From Mermis nigrescens (taxonomy: Eukaryota > Nematoda > Enoplea > Mermithida > Mermithidae), in the NCBI GenBank assembly GCA_036768485.1, contig JAVLUZ010000154.1, positions 43,836,584 through 43,900,583 of the forward strand: a DNA stretch of 64,000 bases, read 5' to 3'. The position numbers were made by a program, and so were the translations under genes. Below are positions 21,093 through 33,426 of this stretch, piece after piece. The notes under the pieces were generated by a model. The model did no database searches. It was not told where the DNA came from and saw nothing but the letters and a program-made list of their open reading frames with translations. Position 1 is the stretch's first letter; each line of letters opens with the position of its first letter.

Positions 21093-21371
21093 CCACACAT
21101 GGGCGTGGGGGTTTGGGGGTATGCACCCCCCAGAAGTTGAAATACCCCCCCCCAAGAAATCAAAATACCCCAATACCCCCCAGAAAAAATTTTTTTTGCT
21201 TTTTTAGCAATTTTTTAATAACATTGGATAGTGCTCGATGAGAAACGTCGAAAAATGGTGTTTTTTCGCCATAAAACCACTTTTAAGACCATTTTTTGAC
21301 CTTTTAAAATTTTTTCACCCCCTCCAGAAAATTTTTCACCCCCCCAGAATTTCGGTGCTGCCCACCTATGG
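21093..21371. mobile_element. MITE of the 6-bp target-duplication family
   Basis: 279 bp, starts CCACACATGGGCG, ends GCCCACCTATGG, flanked by TGACGA (21087-21092, 21372-21377). It lies 250 bp from exon 3 of BEN gene A, in its last intron. Confidence 0.9.
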
Positions 21372-21621
21372 TGACGACCTTCGTCAGTTTATTGCGCAGA
21401 AATCAATGTAAACTCCTTGTTGTTAATAATTTCGTTCCAAAGGTGTTGTTTATCTCAATTGCCTCAATTAATTTCATTTTTTCGTTCCATTCCTTCCGTT
21501 TGTATTTTATCAGGTGATATACAAAAATAAAAGCTCAACGCACGCAATTCCGAGAGCATAATCCAAGTAGCGGCAAAAATGTTTTGATTTTACTTTTAAA
21601 AAGAGTCTACTGAAATCGCAC

Positions 21622-21760
21622 CTGCTTTGCGGTTAAATAGCTTTCGTTGGGGTCAAAGTGATCGTCGTCAATAAGTTGTCGAGGAAAATTCACTGCGTTG
21701 TCTACCGAACCTTCGATTTTGGGCTTAATCACGTCAAGCAACGTCAGCTCGGATTCAAGT
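21622..21760 (-). CDS. BEN-domain gene A, exon 3
   Basis: The exon is 139 bp, with acceptor TTTAATCCAG before 21760 and donor GTGCGA after 21622. It enters in phase 2 and leaves in phase 0, exactly as its paralogue at 62159-62339 does. It encodes 46 codons, acidic in the second half, with FPRQLIDDDHFDPNES and ending TAKQ. The paralogue reads FPRHLVDVPFHPDEG and ends PAKQ. The shared motif, shared end and shared phases make a real exon very likely. No named domain is visible. The region links the coiled/helical exon 2 to the BEN domain. Confidence 0.75.
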
Positions 21761-22221
21761 CTGGATTAAATAGCAAAATTCAAGCCTCGCGGTTTTTCAA
21801 TAAATTACAATTTTTAGTGCTAATAACGGGGTCATTTATGATTTTTCAGTAAAAAAATTTATCGATTTTTACGAGATATTGAAACATTAATCGACGCGTC
21901 ATAAAAGTGTGGCTAAATTTGAAAAATGGCAAATTTAAAAACATCATTAGTTTAGCTTTATTAATTCTGATAAATAATTTTGTCAAATCCCCCTGCATTT
22001 CAGGTTTTATCGCTTTCTAGAAATCCAGGTTGTAATTTTTTAAAGTTCTTTAAAATACATACATTGTTTTACATTTTTTTTAATTAAGACCATTTTATAA
22101 AATTTGGCTAAATGGTTTACACGACTCATTCATGCGCCTTTTATTGAGCTTTGTCGACAGGTCTAATGTTCTGGCGGAGTTGGGACATATATTATTGTTT
22201 CCTCAGCAAGAACTGAATTAC
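21761..22221 (-). other. Intron 2 of BEN gene A
   Basis: 461 bp between predicted donor (GTAATT at 22221) and acceptor (CCAG at 21761-21764). AT-rich, with nothing recognisable inside. Confidence 0.6.
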
Positions 22222-22448
22222 TCATTATTAGTGCAAACAGCCAGCTGCCCGTCTGACGACGAATCTTCCAATAAGTTGTCCGAAAAGTCGTGATCGTCGG
22301 CAGGGTCGTCTTTACACTGCAAAGCGCTCAACAAAGATCGCATCAATTTAGTAGTCAACGAGCTTTGCGTGTGGATATTTCGCAAATGGATCACCGTTTC
22401 GGTCATTCCTTCCGTTAAAGCGGACATGAACTTCCCAAATTTAGGATC
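22222..22448 (-). CDS. BEN-domain gene A, exon 2
   Basis: The exon is 227 bp, with acceptor TTTTATTCACAG before 22448 (phase 0) and donor GA|GTAATT at 22221 (phase 2). It encodes 75 codons: a helical basic part with HLRNIHTQSSLTTKLMRSLL, then an acidic Ser/Asp-rich tail ending DGQLAVCTNN. The paralogue at 63188-63419 has HLQRIDTNSALTTKLKRAL and DDQLAVCTTN at matching positions and uses the same phases. The frame runs on into a stop only if the donor is ignored. Exon 1 (35253-35568) leaves in phase 1 while this exon enters in phase 0, so at least one exon between them has not been found. Confidence 0.75.
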
Positions 22449-24829
22449 CTGTGAATAAAACGCACGAAAATACAAATGATTTTCGTATTTTTTCTGTTTC
22501 TTTTCGTAATTCAACTTAAGCACTATCTGCCTGGACACGTTCTGTACACACATAGGCGAGGGGAGGTTGGCGGGGGGGTTATTCACTCCCAGAATCCGCC
22601 AGCCCCATTAACTTGAATTTTTGACATGTTTTTGGAATTCTCGCCGGTTCCGGGTTCCCCCAGAAGTTGGCTGTTGCCCATGTATGGTTATGGACATAAA
22701 CAAGTAGCAATCGACCTTCCTGATGATGCTTTTTCCTTCAACAATACAAACGCATATATACTCTTATTCGCAAGAACTTTCGATATTTAATATTACTGAT
22801 TTCACACAATGCAACACAAAATCAACTAAGGAAGTAAAAAGGAATGAAAATAGAATATATTAGCTTTTTTAACAAAAATTAAGAATTCTGCGGGGAAAGC
22901 AGCATTTGCAGGGTCATTAATAATTCCGGAATCAAACCTGAGCAGATATTATTAAAATTTCTCTAAATTTGTGTCACTCTATTGATTTATTGTGAATTTA
23001 GGAAATTACCAGATGATACAGATTTATCAAATATTCTAAGCGTCAAAAATGTAGAGTCTTGGTCATACATGTAAGAGATCTCCCCCAACCAAAGCCGGCC
23101 GTCCGTCCACATCTCCCCAAAGCCAGAAAATTTTTGACCCCTCCATTTTTAGAAAAATACGTGTTTTTTAGCCATTTTATGTTTTTTGGTCGTTTTTGGC
23201 CAAAAATTAGGGGTCATTTACCCCCTCCCCCTCAAAATAGCCGGGCAGGGACCAGACGTGTTCTTGGGGGAGGGGCGGTTGGGGTGGACTTGGGACCTCC
23301 CAGAATGGCAACTGACCTCCGGAAAATGGCTGCGACCCCTTACAATTATCGATATTTTTGTAAAAGTTGGTAAAAGTTTTAAAAAGTGTGCCTTTTCAAG
23401 CGTTTCTAGCCCATTTTTGGCTCAAAAACCTCAAACGTATGGCGCTTCGCGCCATACACACATTTTTTGACCATATTTCGTTTAATTTACTCAATTTTTT
23501 CAAGTTTTTTTCCAAAATTTTCCTTACTTTTCTATGTTCTAGAAAGAACGAGCAACCCAAAACAGGCACTTTTTAAAAAATTTTTGTCCCTAACCACCCC
23601 AGAATTCCTATGCTGTACATGTATGGCGGGGACACCCACCCAAAACCTTCAGCCGTTACAATAGTCATGGTTATTTAAAATCAAAGGCGTGCGTGAAAGT
23701 TCAGAGCAGGTAGTCAAGAAGAAATATTTTATAGGAAAAAATAGCCTGGAAAGAGTTCGTAAAAAATCAAATAATTTCGCAGATTGCTGGTTATTTGTAG
23801 ACAATAAATCTAGGTTGATGTCGAGCCAATGAACGTTTGAATTTCTTAAGACCGCTGTAGCTCGATAAAAATCTAACGGGTTCATACCACCAAGCAGACA
23901 CATAAGAGCTCAAAGTTTTGGGAATAGGCAGCCAGTCACTTATTGGGCAAGGGAGGGGCTTATTGACCACCAACAGATTTGCCTGCAAAGATCCTGTTTA
24001 CACCAGGAGTTGAACCCCCGCGCAGATAACTGTAAACCACTAGAATTCTATTTTTAGTCACACTTTTGGTGATTTTTGGCAATTTTTGGCGATTTCAACC
24101 CCCACTCCAGAACATTCATGCTGCCCATGTATGGTGTTAAGTCTCCCACGATCCTGTGGATCCTCAGAAAGAAGTTTATGAGTTTACTTTAGCGATTTTA
24201 GCCTCAACAGACCCGCTAATTCTATTGCTCTATAATGAGTATTGTTTTATTGATTTCCATTTATGCTAGAAATTTTGTAAAACTTGCCCGTCTACTTAAA
24301 AAATCATTAATTGATCAAGCCTCACGCGAATTAATCTCTTTGGTGGACGAAAAGCATCTTACCTGGCTGGATACTGCCGAAGTAGCAGCCGTACTACCCG
24401 GATTCGCATTGCATAAAGTCAAGAAATTGCTGGGATTCGTATGAACAATTGCTGCATCAGTTTTCCGGGAACCTTAATTTCAAACTTGTGATAAAATGTC
24501 GCATGTCGCGCATATAGAAGGGTCCGGGGATTTGGACTCGTCCAGTATGATCTGAAATTTTTGGGAAAATAATCAAAATTAGGGCCGAAAACGGGAAAAG
24601 AATTTTTGCCAACATTGTGCACAGAATCATTATATAATATAACGCATGTACCATCCTTAAAGCCTTGTCTTCAGGACACTCAGGTTCCATAAAGCGGAAA
24701 AATCTTCTTTTCGCTTCCAAAAAATCCAAACATTTAATATTCTGGTTGATCATAAGCCGTACTGACTCTCGGACCGGTCAGCTCTGCTCCTAATGATCGC
24801 ACTAGAACAAAACAATGATGCATCCAGGA
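22449..24829. other. Intronic sequence of BEN gene A with degenerate MITEs
   Basis: No further exon could be supported. 22550-22686, 23577-23632 and 24000-24132 are degenerate members of the 6-bp-duplication MITE family (ends near CATGTATGG). 23080-23345 is C-rich and resembles 14440-14790. 23440-23455 is a GCGCTTCGCGC hairpin. 24235-24760 has short open frames on both strands whose coding status I cannot decide. One could hold the missing exon, but no paralogue is present to test it. Confidence 0.45.
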
Positions 24830-24859
24830 TTTTTTGATAGGACGGAACCCAAACATGCA

Positions 24860-25150
24860 CACTGGGGGTATAAGGGGTATCTTTCTACCAGGATATTTGG
24901 AAGGAATATCACCCTCAGGCCATTTTGGATCGAAACCGATCGCTTGAACCACGACAAAGCGTCAAATGACGTCTAACAGGTTAATTTCAAGTACATAAAT
25001 TTATTTTTTAGAGAAGTAAACTGTTCATTTCATTAATCCAGACATTTTTCCCTTAAGATTTTGTATAAATTTGATGTTAGAGGTCATTCTATTGCCCCTA
25101 TTGTTATTGTTTTCATCAAATCTGAACCATTAATATTCATGAAAAATCCT
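24860..25150. repeat. Dispersed repeat, inverted relative to 16440-16710
   Basis: Shared features in reverse order are CAATAACAATAAGGGCAA, AAATGACGTC, CGGTTT(T/C)G and the GGGGGTAT block. The 16.4-kb copy lies within a hAT element. No coding capacity was seen. Confidence 0.65.
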
Positions 25151-26286
25151 GTACATCTAATTAAGTGCCGAAATTGACATTAAATAGGTACAAAATACCC
25201 ATTTAAACCCCTCCCCAGGAAACTCGGTTTATCCCCCTCCCGTGGCATTTGACCGTTTGCATATAAAGCGGTACCCCGGATTTTTAACTAGTGTCGAAAA
25301 TAATCCAAAAAATGCATCCATGGTACGTGAAGTAACGTCTTTTGCCGGTTTTTAATTGGCAAAATCAATTCTGATGCGAAAAATTGTCAAAACCTTAAAA
25401 AACTTCCAATGAAAAGTGCGCAACATTTATGCCAAAATCGGCACAAAGCTCCGAGAGAAACGCAAAACGCCGCAAGAACTTATAATAAAAATTTATTGAA
25501 AAAAATCATAACAATGAATTTAAATAATTTTAAAAACACACACTTACTCTTATTAAAAATTATTCTCGAGAAAACACTCATTTTTCAGAAAAAAGAAGGG
25601 CGTAGGATATTAGAGAATTCTGTTAATATTTTAATTTTTAATGAATGTTTATTCGTGAAAAAACTGTATCATAGGTAGCCATGTACCTATAATATACTTG
25701 GACCCCCTAAAAAGTGAATACCCCTAGAGCTATAACGGGACCCTTCTTTATAGTGCTGTTTTTTTAAAGATGGGTAATGAAAAAATTCGATGCTGTCCTT
25801 TTTTATTTCTTTTTACACTTCTACGCAGTGTGTAAAGAGCGTGTAAAGTTTTACTGTAACATTATTACATATAGGTACTTTTTAAATTTCGGTCGGTCAC
25901 ACGATTTTTCTAACTCAGTTTTGCATTCTGCTTGGTCTGGATTTTTTAAAAATGTAGAAAATTGACTAAGCTCAAAACCACTTTCTTATTTTTTTAAGTG
26001 ACCTATTTTCAGAGTGGTAATGGAAAGAGTGTGAAGAATCTGAGGGTGAAAAGACACATTTTGGCCTGTATTTGGTCTGCCAACAACTCTGCTTATGAGC
26101 CCCAAAAATTTATTCCGCAGAAATGTACTGACCCAAGGGCTACCTTCGACTTACCAACAAACTTTTGTACACTCAATACAAGGTTAGATCTAGTGGTATA
26201 AACTTTACACTCCCTGCCAATTTTTCGGTTTTTAAGTCGGGATAAATTGAAAAAATAGAAATAAAGTACCTTCTAAGGGATACACG
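25151..26286. repeat. AT-rich sequence and outer arm of a large palindrome-associated repeat
   Basis: 25151-25680 holds nothing assignable. From about 25690 the sequence matches the arm family seen at 11255-11780, 44020-44540 and 59100-59700, with shared blocks such as TCTGCCAACAA, TAAGTCGGGATAAA and AAATAAAGTACCTT. The arm is interrupted after 26286 by an LTR element and resumes at 30625 (CGCAGCAAACAGC). Confidence 0.6.
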
Positions 26287-27340
26287 TGTCACGCCCAAAT
26301 TTCGCGTCGCTAAATTATTTGCTTCTCATAGCTTAATTTCACTTATTTATCTTCAATTCTTCTAATTGAACTTTGCACAATTTGTCGTAAGCTAAGGTTG
26401 GGGTTGATTCTTATTTGTATTGAAGAAAATACAACAACAATTTGAGAATTTGTGATTTTATTGGAAATCAACATGTATACAATTTCTGAATAAGTTGGTG
26501 TGAAACGCGTTCCAGAATAATAGCGAATAGCGAATTTAAGGCGTAACTTGTAGGTTCGAATTGCGCTAGCTATGATAGCTAAAGCGTCAGAGCTTATGAT
26601 CTTTTAATGCATGCAATAAGGCTAACACCGGGACTTCAGGCTGGGACAAGGCAATGACCAGACACTAAGACAAAAGTAGGAAGAGCCAAAGCTTTGAGTC
26701 GCGCCGCTCTTATAGTAAAATCGGCGGGCGCACATGGTGTTGTTTTGATGACTCATTTTTGGATATATTCTGCTCACCTGTTCTCACGTTTGCATCTGTC
26801 TGCATATGTATATGCGCGTTTTTCGTCAACTTACATCTTTTGCTTTTGACCTCAAGTAACCTTTTCCATAAGTTACTCACATAACCCAAAAGTTAATAAA
26901 CAGTGTCAGTTGTTTGGGTATATTTTGCGCACAGTCTCGTGTTTTCTGATATTCTGAGTGTGGGAAGCTTAATTAATCTTAAGTTTCCATTCTTGTCTGA
27001 CGTCTGCTGTTCTGTCTGGTTCTTGAAACCGGTTTTGACTGGTTTTGACCATGCTATTGCATAGAACCGCTTTGTTAGCCTTCAATTTTGCCTTTCCGCA
27101 TATTTACATAACCATGAACATTAACAGTATAATTACAATTTTGGAAAAAATGTAAGACATTATAAGCGTTTTCGAAAACTTAGCGATTTATATAACAACA
27201 TTGGATTTTGCGAATATTATAATAGGAGTAAAAATAAACAGTTTTTGAAATATTATTAAAAGATCATATTATATTAAGAAACAATGCTTACGTATTCTAT
27301 TTGTACATATTAGATGCATAAAATCGCGTCGATCGTGACA
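26287..27340 (-). repeat. 3' LTR of the gag-only element
   Basis: Starts TGTCACGCCC and ends GATCGTGACA on the plus strand. Nearly identical to 29577-30624 with a few small indels (for example a short duplicated AGCGAATAGCGAAT at about 26525), implying a recent insertion. Confidence 0.93.
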
Positions 27341-28972
27341 TTCTCCCCTAGCTCCAGGCGTCCTCGACTGGGCCTTGATTTCGATAGTTTTGTAGAAGGT
27401 ATTTGTGTGTTGGTGGTCTGTCTGGTGGAAGCTTAATTCGCCGTTTTTGAACTAAAGGTCGTGATCTTTCATTGTTTGATTCTTCTCCATTTGGTTCTTT
27501 TTTCTTGTGCTGTGTATCTTCCGTCTTTGGCAAAGGGTTTTGCATGAAACTGTTTTGTATGATGAGGATGCCTATGTGTGGGCATACTTTCTTGATATTT
27601 CACCATCAGTTTGATTAAGTCTTGCTTTTCGATATAATTTAATAGTGAAGATATATTAGCATTTTTATCTATCCAGACAATATTATTCATTTCGCATTTG
27701 CCTTTGGCTACTTGTCTTATTGACCCTTTATATCTCTTTAATGGTAAAATGCTCAAATTTTCGTCTTTATGATTAAATTGGGTTTGTACTTCTTGAATAC
27801 CTCCCGGAGAACCTGGCTCTCAGTAAATAACGCCCTTTTTATAGGTTCTTCTAAAGTTCCAAATTTCTTGATATTTTAACCCCTCATAAACTTTAGTAAG
27901 AATTCCTCGTACAAAAATCGGTTTTATAATAGAATCTCGATTTTCAGATGTTAAAACGGGGTATGCAGATTTTGCCAATTTTCGGAGGCTTTCTGCAAAT
28001 TCAAGGGCGGTCTCATTCCTCCTTTGCCTAGCGTCATACATCATGCCTTGATAGATATCACTATCCCTACCGTCCAAGAATTCATTCCTTAATTCTTCTG
28101 TGAGTCCGTCTTTTGTTAAGGCTCTTAACCATCTATGAATTTTGTTTAATTTGACTAATGCAGTCCCAGAATAATAAGAATCTAAAACTGTGATTTTGTA
28201 TTTATTGTCTGCATTTGATACTCCTTTGTAAAAGCATGTGTTGTTTCAACTTTTGTATCCATTCTAAAAATGACTCACCAAAAGCACCTGGAAATACTTT
28301 AGGTGGCCTTTGACCAAGTAAAACTCCTAGACGATTAAATGAATCAAGGGCAGAAACATTAGCTCCAGAAGATTGGGCTCCACCCTGTTCGACAATTGTT
28401 TTTAATTCGTTAATTTTTCCAGTCAACGGTTCCCCAAAATCACTGAAAGCTGCTCTAAAAGCATCAGCCATCGTTTGAGGATTGTGAGTCATTTTTCTAG
28501 TTATAGGTCTTTTTAAAAATTTCAGCCAAAAATTCCCTACGACTTTTGGAGTTTATCTCAGGAAACAAAGGATGCTGACCGAATAAAGTTGAACTTTGAG
28601 AAATTTCTGATTCAGAAAAATCTAAAGCGTTGTTTATAACTTTGTTCAGTTATAGATGAGCCTTGAAAAAGTTTAAATGCCTCTTCGTATGCTTTAGAAG
28701 AAACGTCAACAGAAATAGGAGTGCTGTGTAGTCGAACACCTGGGACTTCTAAAGTTGAGAGATTGTTGCAAAAGCTTTTCTAATTTATTCAATTTCTCAG
28801 AAGAATTATCCAAAATTTCTCCTATTCCTTTTACGGTTTCGTCAATGTCAGCTTGCTGTTCGTCCTCAGATGACTGCTGAGAAGAATCCGTTTTAATATT
28901 TTTTAAATTTTTTCCGCTTTCCGCTCTCAGGGGGTTATTTTTCCCAAGGTCAGTCTTCAAAATTAACAATTA
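27341..28972 (-). pseudogene. Degenerate gag of the non-autonomous LTR element
   Basis: Several minus-strand frames make up one gag-like protein. 28706-28969 is acidic and coiled-coil-like. 28202-28492 has MADAFRAAFSDFGEP and ends in FPGAFGESFLEWIQKLKQH, the start of a capsid-like domain. A one-base shift near 28215 leads into a frame that continues to 27820 with a TALEFAESLRKLA helix and a GILTKVYEGL segment. 27469-27756 and 27348-27545 are short remaining pieces. No CCHC knuckle and no pol motif are visible. The gag resembles the retrotransposon gag family in overall pattern only. Confidence 0.6.
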
Positions 28973-29576
28973 ACGCGTCAACTCTCTAATTAACCAGCTG
29001 CAATATTCAATTTTATACTCTTGCATTCAATTTCCTTCAATATAATCAATTTAACTTTATATTCTTCATACCTGACTTATTTCAATATTATCCAAATAAT
29101 CAATCCGATTTTCAATGAATCAATTTATCTTTGATGTTATAAATACCAAAATCGGCGGCCGTCCAATTAAGATATAAAGATAAATTAGGCAGTACTGCTA
29201 TTGATCTGTAACTTCGTTGAGACAGACCAAAAATTAAAATCACTATAAATCACTTTTCAACGAAACTCTAATCTCAATAATATTAATTCGACTTTTATCC
29301 ACAATAATTCCAATTCAAATTTTATTCGCAATAATTCCAATCAACTTTTTATCCGCTTCCAGATAACAATATTCAACTTTTATCCGCAATAATATTAATT
29401 CAACTTCATCCACGCGGCAGCAAAATTCAAAGAAAAACTTTTCTAAGCATCCTCAGAAAAGTAAACAAGACTGATCTACGAGAAAATTCCTGAGATCGAC
29501 CAATATTCCAGGAAGAAGGGGTCGGGGTAAAAATTAAAAAAGACGCAAAATGCAATCCTACTTTCTGCGCCAAACA
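28973..29576 (-). other. 5' leader of the gag-only LTR element
   Basis: AT-rich leader without an open frame. Imperfect repeats of AATTCAACTTTTATCCGCAA occur at 29280-29410. The candidate primer-binding site lies at 29558-29573 on the minus strand, next to the LTR. Confidence 0.6.
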
Positions 29577-30624
29577 TGTCACGCCCAAATTTCCGCTGCT
29601 AAATTATTTGCTTCTCATAGCTTAATTTCACTTATTTATCTTCAATTCTTCTAATTGAACTTTGCACAATTTGTCGTAAGCTAAGGTTGGGGTTGATTCT
29701 TATTTGTATTGAAGAAAATACAACAACAATTTGAGAATTTGTGATTTTATTGGAAATCAACATGTATACAATTTCTGAATAAGTTGGTGTGAAACGCGCT
29801 CCAGAATAATAGCGAATTTAAGGTGTAACTTGTAGGTTCGAATTGCGCTAGCTATGATAGCTAAAGCGTCAGAGCTTATGATCTTTTAATGCATGCAATA
29901 AGGCTAACACCGGGACTTCAGGCTGGGACAAGGCTATGACCAGACACTAAGACAAAAGTAGGAAGAGCCAAAGCTGAGTCGCGCCGCTCTTATAGTAAAA
30001 TCGGCGGGCGCACATGGTGTTGTTTTGATGACTCATTTTTGGATATATTCTGCTCACCTGTTCCTCACGTTTGCATCTGTCTGCATATGTATATGCGTGT
30101 TTTTTGTCAACTTACATCTTTTGCTTTTGACCTCAAGTAACCTTTTCCATAAGTTACTCTCATAACCCAAAAGTTAATAAACAGTGTCAGTTGTTTGGGT
30201 ATATTTTGCGCACAGTCTCGTGTTTTCTGATATTCTGAGTGTGGGAAGCTTAATTAATCTTAAGTTTCCATTCTTGTCTGACGTCTGCTGTTCTGTCTGG
30301 TTCTTGAAACCGGTTTTGACTGGTTTTGACCATGCTATTGCATAGAACCGCTTTGTTAGCCTTCAATTTTGCCTTTCCGCATATTTACATAGCCATGAAC
30401 TTAACAGTATAATTACAATTCTTGGAAAAAATATAAGACATTATAAGCGTTTTCGAAAACTTAGCGATTTATATAACAACATTGGATTTTGCGAATATTA
30501 TAATAGGAGTAAAAAATAAACAGAGTTTTTGAAATATTATTAAAAGATCATATTATATTAAGAAACAATGCTTACGTATTCTATTTGTACATATTAGATG
30601 CATAAAATCGCGTCGATCGTGACA
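29577..30624 (-). repeat. 5' LTR of the gag-only element
   Basis: Same ends as the left LTR, and immediately followed by the target duplication CACG. Confidence 0.93.
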
Positions 30625-31858
30625 CACGCCGCAGCAAACAGCTTTTAAAAAAGCGATATTGACCTATTTATGGAGATCAAATATTTTGCAGAACAGAAGT
30701 TTTCCACAAACAAACCTAACACGATTAAAACTACGATCAAAAGGTTACAAACTGGCTCTAAATGAAATTATTTACACTCATTTGGGGAGTTAGGTTCAGA
30801 TTTTTAAAGTTTACAATATGTTGGATGGTGGAAAATACGTTTTTGTCCGTTTTTTTGTTCGCCCCTTTCTCCGTTAGGAAGTCGGAATAGATCGAATAAA
30901 ATGAAAATAAAGTACTTTCTAAGGGCCATACGTCACAGGAAATTGCGTTTGTATACATGAGTATCGTGCTTTTTCGTGAGGTGTAAAGTTAAAAATTGGG
31001 TGTGTTATATGTGTTTCTGTCTTGTTTTTATTTCTGCCGACTTCTCCGTTTATGAGTCTGGACGTGATCACAAGTCTAAAAATGTTCCAGGGATCAAACT
31101 TCATACGTCAGCTGGGCGCATTTGAGTACACCCAAGAGTGGTGTAAAGTAGTTTACACCTAATATTTATTTGTCCTCCGACCACTGTGACGAGTTAATTC
31201 TTTAATAAATATTGATCATAATATCATAATTACGAATCAGACTTAAATCTTCTTTACACTCGGTGGCTGTGTACAGTTTACACTGAGAATTAACTTCACT
31301 CCTAGAGCATTGCAAAAGCTTATTTTTTTACAAAATATTATATGTGAAGCGAGAATTACTAATCTGACTGTTAGTTTTCTTTACACCTAGTAGTTATGTA
31401 AAGTATATACTATTCAATCATTGTTGATGTGTAAAGTTTACACTGCAAATTCATTTTACTTCCAGAGCATTGCAAAACGTGAATTTTTTTCAAAATATGT
31501 TTCGTAAGGCCAGGATTCCGAATCTGACTGCATGCATTCTTCACACCCTGTGGTTATGCTAAGTTTACACTGAAGAATTAATTTTAGTTCTGAAGCATTG
31601 TGAAAGCTATTTTTCGAAATGTTACATGTAACAGGTAGGTTACGAATCCGACTGTAAGTGTTCTTTACACCCAGTACTTGCGTAAAGTTTATGCTTAAAA
31701 CATTTGATCCGTTTTAATAAGGTAAAAGGAATCATGTTTAAAAATATAATGCTGATGTTCAGAACAATATTGTTTTCCGCGTGCTGCCATTATTGTGGCA
31801 CGTTGCCGTATGTGTTTACTGATTTACTCAAATCATGCTAATTAAAAGTAGGGTCCTA
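30625..31858. repeat. Arm of the large palindrome-associated repeat (GTGTAAAG/TTTACAC rich)
   Basis: Continues the arm interrupted by the LTR element. From 31140 to 31700 it contains four or five units of about 180 bp, each with AGTTTACAC, a variable AATTAATTTTACTTC block and a GAATTACGAATC(T/C)GACT block. The same units occur inverted at 43340-43900 and 57840-58990 and direct at 52620-53120. It runs directly into the palindrome at 31859. Confidence 0.7.
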
Positions 31859-32665
31859 ACAAAGAAAAATGCTCTGATCGAACAAAAGAGACGAATTGTG
31901 GATTATTAAGGATGTAAAAGGAGGGTCAGGGGAATAGGAAAAAGCTACCTATGCATATGCCTGAATTCGCAAAATCTGCTAAAAATCAGACTTTCTCTAA
32001 GCAACGCGAAAAATCGAAGCATATCTTCGGCCTCTGATAAGTGTAACTATTGAATAATTTTCAATGCTTCATTTAAGAGTATATAAACATAATCTAAAAT
32101 GTTTACTTTTTGTAAACTGCTTGCAAGTTACAATGCTGACTTGCTTCGTATCGCGATTGATGAAAAACTAACTGCAATTGTATTTAAAGGTGTTTTATTT
32201 TGTTATCATGAGCATCATAGCAAGCAAATCTGGCGTAAATTGATTAGTGCACACACTCGTTGCGGGCATGCACGTGTACCTACTTGTAGTCTGTTTTACA
32301 TAGACTTACGTGTTTTCTACTGCTTTAAACCAACAATTTCTTCGATTGTCTTGAATGCATCAATGTTTGCAATTTAATTCAATTGGCTGGCAAGGTCTCT
32401 CCTAGTTTACTCCATCTTATTTCCCAGAGCTACTGCATAGCTAAGCTGATGATGTTTTTTCGATCGTTTTTTTGGTTCAATAGTTAATTTCAATCTGCAG
32501 GCCGCAGAATTTGAATAGATTTTCGCGTTGCTTAGAGAAAGTCTGACTTTTAGCAGATTTTGCGACTTTAGGCATATGCATAGTTAGCTTTTTCCTAGTC
32601 CCCTCCTTTTACATCCTTAATAATCCACAATTAGAGCTGCACGCGGGTACCCGAACGGGTACCCG

Positions 32666-32931
32666 GGCATACTTGGGCAGCAAGAAAATTCTGGGGGGGG
32701 GTGCAAGATTTTTTGAAGGTCGAAAAATGGCCTTAAAAATGGTGGTGGTATGGCGATAAAAACACCATTTTTCGACGTTTCTCATCAAGCACTATCCATT
32801 GGCATCAAAAATTTCGCGCAAAAAACGAAAAAAATTTACAAAAATTGAATTCTGGGGGTATTTCGATTTCTGGGGAGTATTTTGGTTTCTGGGGGGTGCA
32901 TACCCCCCCAAACCCCCCACGCCCAGGTGTG
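32666..32931. mobile_element. MITE of the 6-bp target-duplication family, inverted
   Basis: 266 bp, inserted in the ACCCGGG cluster of the surrounding hAT element and flanked by TACCCG (32660-32665, 32932-32937). Orientation is opposite to the 15.8-kb member. Confidence 0.85.
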
Positions 32932-33426
32932 TACCCGAGTACCCGGGTACCCGGGTAGAAAATAATTTTACTACCCGGGTACCCGAAAGATCCCCCAATA
33001 TAAAATGGAAAATTAGCACTGCAGTTATGCAATATGTGCTAGAATTGAATTAGAAACCTAGAAACATATTGCTTCTAAAGTGCGACTGAATCACAATGTA
33101 CATGTGATTTGATATAATCAACCGTAAAATGTTAAATAAGCGAGTCTGTTAATATTTCCTATTATCACAATATATCGCGCATACGGTCTAGGCATATTCC
33201 ATTATTCAGCTCTTTAGTTACATTATTTTATTTATGCCGAATTCTTCTTATTCTTCATTGTAAACTAATTTAAACAAGAAATTATCTGTTAGCGACGCTT
33301 TTTTATAATTCATTCACTTCTGTGACCATTATATAAATTTAAACTGCAACTTTTATTCACATCGTGCGCGCAACTGTTTTAGTTAGACCTGGTTGAAAGC
33401 CTATCGATGTTCCAAGTGCAGTCAGC

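Larger units (their letters stand above)
26287..30624 (-). mobile_element. Gag-only LTR retrotransposon (non-autonomous)
   Basis: Two near-identical LTRs (26287-27340 and 29577-30624) flank 2.2 kb. The target duplication is CACG (26283-26286, 30625-30628). Orientation is minus: the purine run CTAGGGGAGAA sits just before the left LTR on the minus strand. The candidate primer site TGGCGCAGAAAGTAGG sits four bases inside the right LTR and resembles the TGGCGCAG sites used by insect Ty3/gypsy elements with tRNA-Ser. Only gag-like frames are present. Protease, RT and integrase are absent, so it would depend on enzymes from another element. Confidence 0.88.

Noticed and set aside
24235..24760. Overlapping short frames on both strands, considered as the missing exon of BEN gene A.
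   Set aside because: No frame has both splice sites in the required phases, and gene B offers no counterpart to test it.
32099..32377. 92-codon frame in the centre of palindrome copy c.
   Set aside because: Not preserved in the equivalent centre of the intact copy at 56376-57132.
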